Part shown: positions 1 through 5,907 of the stretch, piece after piece
How positions within the stretch are numbered: position 1 is the first letter of the stretch
Layout: every line of letters starts with the position of its first letter
Source of the DNA: Vulcanimicrobiota bacterium
GTDB taxonomy: Bacteria; Vulcanimicrobiota; Vulcanimicrobiia; Vulcanimicrobiales; Vulcanimicrobiaceae
NCBI GenBank assembly: GCA_013289785.1
Contig: JABCZE010000113.1
Coordinates: 1 to 5,907 of the forward strand
Reading direction: 5' to 3'
DNA: 5,907 bases
The notes under the pieces: model-generated
What the model was told of the DNA's origin: nothing
Databases searched by the model: none
What the model saw: only the letters and a program-made list of their open reading frames with translations
Made by a program: the position numbers and the translations under genes

Positions 1-1
1 C

Positions 2-148
2 AGCGTATTTTATTCCAGCGGCTCTTACGGTGCGTCCGGCGGCGGCGGTGGCGGCGGTTCCTCGTACGCCGAGAAGAGCGCCAAACAAGTTTCGAATCAC
101 CAAGGTAAGGCCGTGCCCGGAAACGGCCAGGTCGTTATTACCTGGTAA
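2..148 (+). CDS. C-terminal fragment of a glycine-rich, probably secreted or surface protein (5' end outside window)
   Basis: The reading frame is open from the left edge and ends at TAA 146-148, giving 48 residues with no start in the window. The visible part begins SVFYSSGSYGAS, runs through seven consecutive glycines (codons 38-58), then SSYAEKSAKQV, and ends GNGQVVITW. A Gly-run followed by a Ser/Tyr segment and a terminal 'GNGxVxIxW/Y' strand is the usual ending of bacterial glycine-rich secreted or adhesin-like proteins; this is recognition of a pattern, not a database match. The aromatic-Ser-Gly composition differs from the neighbouring housekeeping genes. The gene is convergent with the kal-type gene: its stop lies 6 nt from the stop of that gene. 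Function, full length and export signal cannot be judged from the fragment. The alternative is a chance open frame, but the coherent Gly-rich ending makes that less likely. Confidence 0.68.
   Translation, partial: SVFYSSGSYGASGGGGGGGSSYAEKSAKQVSNHQGKAVPGNGQVVITW
109..128 (-). terminator. possible weak terminator hairpin for the minus-strand operon
   Basis: Positions 109-114 (GGCCGT) and 123-128 (ACGGCC) are perfect inverted complements, giving a 6-bp GC-rich stem with an 8-nt loop. Read on the minus strand it starts 27 nt after the kal stop and is followed by TTACCTTGG, so only a poor U-tract is present. It also lies inside the coding end of the convergent plus-strand gene. It is the best candidate in the window for the end of the minus-strand transcript, but the evidence is structural only. 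Confidence 0.25.
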
Positions 149-154
149 TCAGAC

Positions 155-541
155 CTACTTGCGTTTCTTCGATTTCGGCGTAACGCAGGTGCCGCTGGCG
201 CGGCAGACGAGCACGGCTGGATCGAGCGCGTCGGCGGCGCTTTCGCCGAGCTCTGGGCGCGCGGCGATCACTTTGCGGGCTTCGAACTCCATGCGGCGCG
301 ACGTCCGGCCAATCTTCACGACTCTACCGGTCGCTTCGATGTAGTCGCCGGCGAACACGGGAGCTAAGAATTCGACGCTGTCGTACGACGCGAAGAGCCC
401 TTCGTCGCCGTCCAACCGAATCAGCAACTCGGTTGCAACGTCGCCGAAGAGCGCGAGCAGGCGCGCACCGTCGACGAGATTTCCGCCATAGTGCGCGTCG
501 AGCGCGCTCATGCGCACGCGCAGCACGGATGTCGGGAGCAC
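155..541 (-). CDS. kal: Hotdog-fold 3-aminobutyryl-CoA ammonia-lyase family protein (Kal-like)
   Basis: The 128-residue product looks like the Kal family, hotdog-fold enzymes that in lysine fermentation remove ammonia from L-3-aminobutyryl-CoA to give crotonyl-CoA; a relative is beta-alanyl-CoA ammonia lyase. Family-like blocks are [20 protein letters not shown] (residues 8-27), [20 protein letters not shown] (31-50), [20 protein letters not shown] (55-74) and [15 protein letters not shown] (78-92). The length fits a complete small single-domain, probably cytoplasmic enzyme; it ends in a basic KSKKRK tail. I chose GTG 541-539 because it overlaps the mazG TAG stop (TAGTG) and has GAAGG 4 nt upstream. 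Later starts at GTG 526 or ATG 511 would still keep the conserved core. No other lysine-fermentation genes are visible, so the natural substrate may differ. Family membership is fairly sure; the exact reaction is inferred. Confidence 0.85.
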   Translation of the reverse strand: MLPTSVLRVRMSALDAHYGGNLVDGARLLALFGDVATELLIRLDGDEGLFASYDSVEFLAPVFAGDYIEATGRVVKIGRTSRRMEFEARKVIAARPELGESAADALDPAVLVCRASGTCVTPKSKKRK

Positions 542-1728
542 TAGGCCTTCGCCAGTTGCCACAGTTCCTCGAGTTCGTCGAGCGAGAGATCCGAAATGCT
601 CTTTCCGCCTTGGCTCGCGCGCTCTTCCATGAACGAAAAACGCTTGTAGAACTTTTCGTTGGCTTCGCGCATCGCCGTCTCGGCGTCGATGCCGAGCGCG
701 CGCGACAGATTGACCAGCGTGAAGAAGACGTCGCCCAACTCTTCGCGCACGCTCGGGTCGTCTTGGGGCAGGCGCCGCGCCTCGGCGAGCTCGCCGAGTT
801 CCTCCGACAGCTTCTCCAAGACTCCGCTGACGTTCGGCCAGTCGAAGCCGACTCGTGCGGCCTTCTCCTGCATGCGCTGACCGCGCTGCAACGCCCCGAG
901 CTGCGCGGGAATTCCGTCGAGCCGGCTCTTGCGCAGGCGCCCGGTTTTTTCCAGCGCTTTGAGCTTCTCCCAGTTGCGCCATTGCGCGTCAACGTCTTCG
1001 ATGACCGCGTCGCCAAAAACGTGTGGATGACGGCGGACCATCTTATTGGAGAGCGCGTCTACGACGTCGGCGATGCTGAACTTTCCAACTTCCATCCCAA
1101 GTTGCGCATGGAAGAGGACCTGCAGCAGCAGATCGCCCAACTCCTCGCAGAGCGCGTCGAGGTGCGGCCCTTCGATCGCTTCGACCACTTCGTACGTCTC
1201 TTCGATGAGGTACGGAACGAGCGTGCGGTGCGTCTGTTCCCGATCCCACGGGCAGCCTAAGCGTAAGCGGGCCATGATCTCGACCAAATCGTCCCATGAG
1301 TAATGCGCCGACTGCGGCGGAAGCGGGACCAACGGCATCGTGATCGAGGCGGAGAGCGTCGCGCGCGGCATGCCGGGGACGATCTGCGTGGCGACGCCGC
1401 GCGATTCCAAGAGCCGCAGCAGCGAAGGGAGCCCCGGGAAATCGGAGAGCGGGTTGCCGAGCACGCCCAAACCGAGGGAGTCGCCCTGCGCGTCGCTGGA
1501 AAGCCGGTCGGCGAAGCGTTCGATCTCGTCAGAGCTTCCGCGCACGAACAGCGCCGGATCGTCCACCATCTCGCGGACGACCGCGACCCCATTGCGTTGG
1601 AGATAGGTCGTTAAATCCGGCGGCGCGAGCAAGGCGACGGCCTTACCGATCGCACGCAGCGCGTCGAGGCCGCCGACGGTCAACAGCCCGGGGTCACCCG
1701 GGCCCAGACCTACGATGCGAACCAGCAC
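541..1728 (-). CDS. mazG: MazG nucleoside triphosphate pyrophosphohydrolase with shortened N-terminal tetrapyrrole-methylase-like domain
   Basis: MazG hydrolyses NTPs and dNTPs to the monophosphate and pyrophosphate, clearing aberrant nucleotides in the cytoplasm. The 395-residue product has two parts. Residues 1-135 resemble a SAM-dependent tetrapyrrole methylase ([11 protein letters not shown] at 7-17, LGNP at 90-93, IVPG at 116-119), but the usual second half after IVPG is missing, so methylase activity is doubtful. Residues about 143-395 are a full double MazG module aligning with E. coli MazG throughout: [10 protein letters not shown] (158-167), EETYE (176-180), EELGD (195-199), RRHPHVFGD (232-240), VGFDW (293-297). 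The C-terminal catalytic-type unit carries metal-binding E310xxE313 and E330xxD333, then ANEKFYKRF (356-364). The start is GTG 1728-1726 with GAAGGA 6 nt upstream. The architecture is that of Bacillus YabN, which also lies near mfd. The gene follows the PPIase gene by 59 nt and overlaps kal by one base. Confidence 0.94.
   Translation of the reverse strand: MLVRIVGLGPGDPGLLTVGGLDALRAIGKAVALLAPPDLTTYLQRNGVAVVREMVDDPALFVRGSSDEIERFADRLSSDAQGDSLGLGVLGNPLSDFPGLPSLLRLLESRGVATQIVPGMPRATLSASITMPLVPLPPQSAHYSWDDLVEIMARLRLGCPWDREQTHRTLVPYLIEETYEVVEAIEGPHLDALCEELGDLLLQVLFHAQLGMEVGKFSIADVVDALSNKMVRRHPHVFGDAVIEDVDAQWRNWEKLKALEKTGRLRKSRLDGIPAQLGALQRGQRMQEKAARVGFDWPNVSGVLEKLSEELGELAEARRLPQDDPSVREELGDVFFTLVNLSRALGIDAETAMREANEKFYKRFSFMEERASQGGKSISDLSLDELEELWQLAKA
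546..550 (-). promoter_or_regulatory. Shine-Dalgarno for the kal-type gene, inside the end of mazG
   Basis: On the minus strand GAAGG (550 to 546) precedes GTG 541-539 with 4 nt between. The site lies in the last codons of mazG and the stop and start share a base, which suggests translational coupling. The spacing is slightly short, so the start remains an inference. Confidence 0.5.
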
Positions 1729-1734
1729 GCCGCG

Positions 1735-1740
1735 TCCTTC
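1735..1740 (-). promoter_or_regulatory. Shine-Dalgarno deciding the GTG start of mazG
   Basis: GAAGGA reads on the minus strand from 1740 to 1735, 6 nt before GTG 1728-1726. This supports the GTG start, which also begins right at the conserved [10 protein letters not shown] methylase-like strand. The site lies about 7 nt downstream of the strong stem-loop 1748-1779, so the structure leaves it exposed. Confidence 0.7.
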
Positions 1741-1747
1741 GCAACCG

Positions 1748-1779
1748 CGCGGCGGTGTCCCGGTGAGGACACCGCCGCG
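1748..1779 (-). other. Perfect 13-bp stem-loop in the spacer between the PPIase gene and mazG
   Basis: Arms 1748-1760 and 1767-1779 are perfectly complementary over 13 bp (CGCGGCGGTGTCC pairs with GGACACCGCCGCG), with a 6-nt loop. The element starts 9 nt after the PPIase stop and ends just before the mazG Shine-Dalgarno. On the minus strand it is followed by GTTGCGAAGG, with no U-tract, so it is not a textbook intrinsic terminator. It may be a 3'-end stabiliser of the PPIase message, a partial or U-less terminator as proposed in some high-GC bacteria, or an element setting relative expression. The structure is certain; the role is inferred. Confidence 0.7.
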
Positions 1780-1787
1780 TGCGAGAT

Positions 1788-2819
1788 TTACGTCGAGGAG
1801 GGCGCGGGCGAAGCGGCCGCCGGGCTCGCTGCCGGCGCGCTCGCTGCCGGCGCACTACCAGCGGGTGACGCCGCTGCGCCTGCCCCGGCCGCAGCCGGAG
1901 GAGCACCCATTGCCGATCCGGGCGGCGGCGACGGGAAGAGGCCGGCGAAGTTCGGGTTGTTGATTTTGATGTCGGCCTTCTGCTGCAGACCTTGGAGGAA
2001 CGGCTGAATCAGCGGCGCCTCTTGCTGCTGGCGTAGCGTATCGGTGATCTGCGGCGTCGCGCTGGCCAGCGTGGCCTTCGTTCCGGGGATACGCGCCGTG
2101 ACTTGAATGATGTGGTAGCCGAAGGGCGATTTCACCGGCGCGCTGATCACATTGACCGGTTCGGAGAACGCGACCTTATCGAACGCCGGCACCATCTGCC
2201 CGCGTTTGAACGTGCCCAGGTCGCCGCCTTTGTCTTTACTGCCCGGGTCGGTCGAGTATTGCTTGGCGACGTCGGCGAAGTTCTGTCCGCCCGACGCTTT
2301 GAGAAGCTGCTCGACCTTTTCGGCTTCGACCAAGTTCGGCACCAAAATGTGACGCGCGGTCACCTGTTCGGGCTTGTCGAACGTGGCGCGGTTCTTGTCG
2401 AAGTAGTCCTTGATCTGGGCCGGCGTGACCTTGACCTGCGAACCCAGCGCCTTGTCGAGAATGAGCTGCTCGCGAAGCGCCGAGTGAACGTCGTCTTCGG
2501 AAAGACCTCGCGACTTCAGCATCTCGTCCCACGAGCCGGCCGGGAAGTTTTGCTTGATCTGGTCTTCACGCGCGTTGATCTCGGCCTCGCTTACCGTGAT
2601 GTTATTGTTCTTGGCGTACTGATCGATCAATGCGTCCTGAACCATTTGCTGCAAGACGGTGCGTGCCAGCGGCGTCCCTTCCAGCTTTGTGTCAAATGCG
2701 GATTGGCTGATCGGCTGGCCATTCACCGTCGCGATGGTACCGCCCGAGGCGCACGCCGCTAACGACGCGCCGAAGAGAAGGGCGGCCAGGCCTACGATGA
2801 GGCGTTGGACTTTCGACAT
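1788..2819 (-). CDS. SurA/PrsA-type peptidyl-prolyl cis-trans isomerase lipoprotein (parvulin family)
   Basis: The 343-residue product is an exported parvulin-type foldase that should help fold secreted proteins outside the cytoplasmic membrane. Residues 1-22 form a lipoprotein signal: basic MSKVQR, a hydrophobic stretch and lipobox LAAC with acylated Cys23. Residues about 28-145 are a helical SurA-N-like chaperone region starting with IATVNGQPIS (29-38). Residues about 150-243 are the PpiC rotamase domain: RHILV (156-160), GGDLGTFKRGQMVPAFDKVA (198-217) and SPFGYHIIQV (231-240). A helical stretch follows, then a low-complexity Pro/Ala/Ser/Gly tail from about 296 to 343, perhaps a wall- or envelope-spanning spacer. 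The start ATG 2819-2817 has GGAG 5 nt upstream. A PPIase just downstream of mfd and upstream of a methylase-MazG gene matches the prsA-like position in Firmicutes. Whether it acts like PrsA or SurA depends on the unknown envelope type. Confidence 0.93.
   Translation of the reverse strand: MSKVQRLIVGLAALLFGASLAACASGGTIATVNGQPISQSAFDTKLEGTPLARTVLQQMVQDALIDQYAKNNNITVSEAEINAREDQIKQNFPAGSWDEMLKSRGLSEDDVHSALREQLILDKALGSQVKVTPAQIKDYFDKNRATFDKPEQVTARHILVPNLVEAEKVEQLLKASGGQNFADVAKQYSTDPGSKDKGGDLGTFKRGQMVPAFDKVAFSEPVNVISAPVKSPFGYHIIQVTARIPGTKATLASATPQITDTLRQQQEAPLIQPFLQGLQQKADIKINNPNFAGLFPSPPPGSAMGAPPAAAGAGAAASPAGSAPAASAPAASPAAASPAPSST
1824..1853 (-). repeat. Exact tandem duplication of a 15-bp unit in the PPIase tail
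   Basis: The 15-bp unit GCTCGCTGCCGGCGC (plus strand) occurs at 1824-1838 and again, identical, at 1839-1853. It is in frame and encodes APAAS twice (residues 323-332 of the PPIase). This points to expansion of the low-complexity tail by slippage, and the tail length probably varies between relatives. Confidence 0.9.
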
Positions 2820-2824
2820 TGTTG

Positions 2825-2829
2825 CTCCG
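2825..2829 (-). promoter_or_regulatory. Shine-Dalgarno of the PPIase gene
   Basis: CGGAG reads on the minus strand from 2829 to 2825, 5 nt before ATG 2819-2817. It supports this start, which is also the one that yields a complete lipoprotein signal peptide. Confidence 0.75.
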
Positions 2830-2850
2830 TTGGATAAAAGTGCGTAGGAA

Positions 2851-2869
2851 GCGGGGCCCAGAGCCCCGC
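2851..2869 (-). terminator. GC-rich hairpin between mfd and the PPIase gene, possible terminator or leader structure
   Basis: GCGGGGC (2851-2857) and GCCCCGC (2863-2869) form a perfect 7-bp stem with a 5-nt loop. On the minus strand it lies 77 nt after the mfd stop and about 30 nt before the PPIase start codon, followed by TTCCTACGCACTTTTATCC, so there is a delayed and interrupted T-rich stretch. It could end part of the mfd transcript or act in the leader of the PPIase gene. The rest of the 126-nt gap (2820-2945) shows GC-rich sequence and no promoter I can defend. Confidence 0.35.
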
Positions 2870-2945
2870 ATCACGGCGGCCTGGGTTCGCCTGTCGTGGC
2901 CTCGTTCCTTCGATTGACAGGGCCCTTCGCAGCCCGGGCAGGCCC

Positions 2946-5907
<2,962 letters not shown>

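Noticed and set aside
130..155. Imperfect inverted repeat in the convergent gene junction as a bidirectional terminator
   Set aside because: Only 4 plus 5 bp of pairing with an internal loop and a 3-nt loop, and no clean T-run on either side.
542..982. Extension of the kal-type frame upstream through mazG to give a 275-residue protein
   Set aside because: The extra part is Arg/Ala-rich shadow translation of mazG with no family features; homology begins only at the residues after GTG 541.
433..1260. Long plus-strand open frame of 275 codons opposite mazG and kal
   Set aside because: Arg/Ala-rich antisense shadow of conserved genes, with no recognisable domain.
2103..2762. Plus-strand open frame of 219 codons opposite the PPIase gene
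   Set aside because: Antisense to a well-supported lipoprotein foldase; composition typical of a GC-rich shadow frame.
2834..2839. TTTTAT on the minus strand as a -10 box for the PPIase gene
   Set aside because: Transcription would start at or inside the Shine-Dalgarno, and there is no -35 match at suitable spacing.
2914..2919. TTGACA on the plus strand, as a -35 box
   Set aside because: No -10-like sequence about 17 nt further on, and no plus-strand gene follows.

Overview
The window comes from a GC-rich bacterium. It holds most of a minus-strand gene run, read from right to left: mfd (transcription-repair coupling factor, 5' end beyond the right edge), a lipoprotein peptidyl-prolyl isomerase of the SurA/PrsA type, a MazG nucleotide pyrophosphohydrolase with a shortened tetrapyrrole-methylase-like N-terminus, and a small hotdog-fold protein of the 3-aminobutyryl-CoA ammonia-lyase (Kal) family. 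At the left edge a plus-strand gene ends tail-to-tail against kal. Only its last 48 codons are visible; they encode a glycine-rich C-terminus of the kind seen in large secreted or surface proteins.

Layout: 2-148 (+) glycine-rich C-terminus; 155-541 (-) kal; 541-1728 (-) mazG, whose TAG stop shares one base with the GTG start of kal; 1729-1787 a short spacer with a perfect 13-bp stem-loop; 1788-2819 (-) PPIase lipoprotein; 2820-2945 a 126-nt gap with a 7-bp GC hairpin and a good Shine-Dalgarno; 2946-5907 (-) mfd. Coding density is very high. There are no RNA genes, insertion sequences, phage genes, CRISPR arrays or defence genes that I can see.

Organism: the order mfd, SurA/PrsA-type PPIase, methylase-MazG resembles the mfd-prsA-spoVT-yabN neighbourhood known from Firmicutes. 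The Mfd protein has features typical of Gram-positive-type Mfd, such as a DEEQ box and the 'DIPNVNT...DADRFGLAQLYQLRGRVGR' style of motif VI region (residues about 720-749). The high GC, the absence of spoVT/yabM between the genes, and the Pro/Ala/Ser-rich tail argue against a typical Bacillus or Clostridium. A high-GC lineage on the Terrabacteria side (Eremiobacterota, Armatimonadota or similar) is my guess, not a demonstrated assignment.

Functionally most of the run is cell maintenance: Mfd removes RNA polymerase stalled at DNA lesions, MazG hydrolyses non-canonical or excess NTPs, and the PPIase folds exported proteins. Kal is the odd member, a CoA-ester ammonia lyase apparently translationally coupled to MazG. 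I do not see a clearly new system here; the items most worth a second look are the coupled mazG-kal pair, the truncated methylase half of MazG, the edge glycine-rich protein, and the strong stem-loop without a U-tract between the PPIase gene and mazG.
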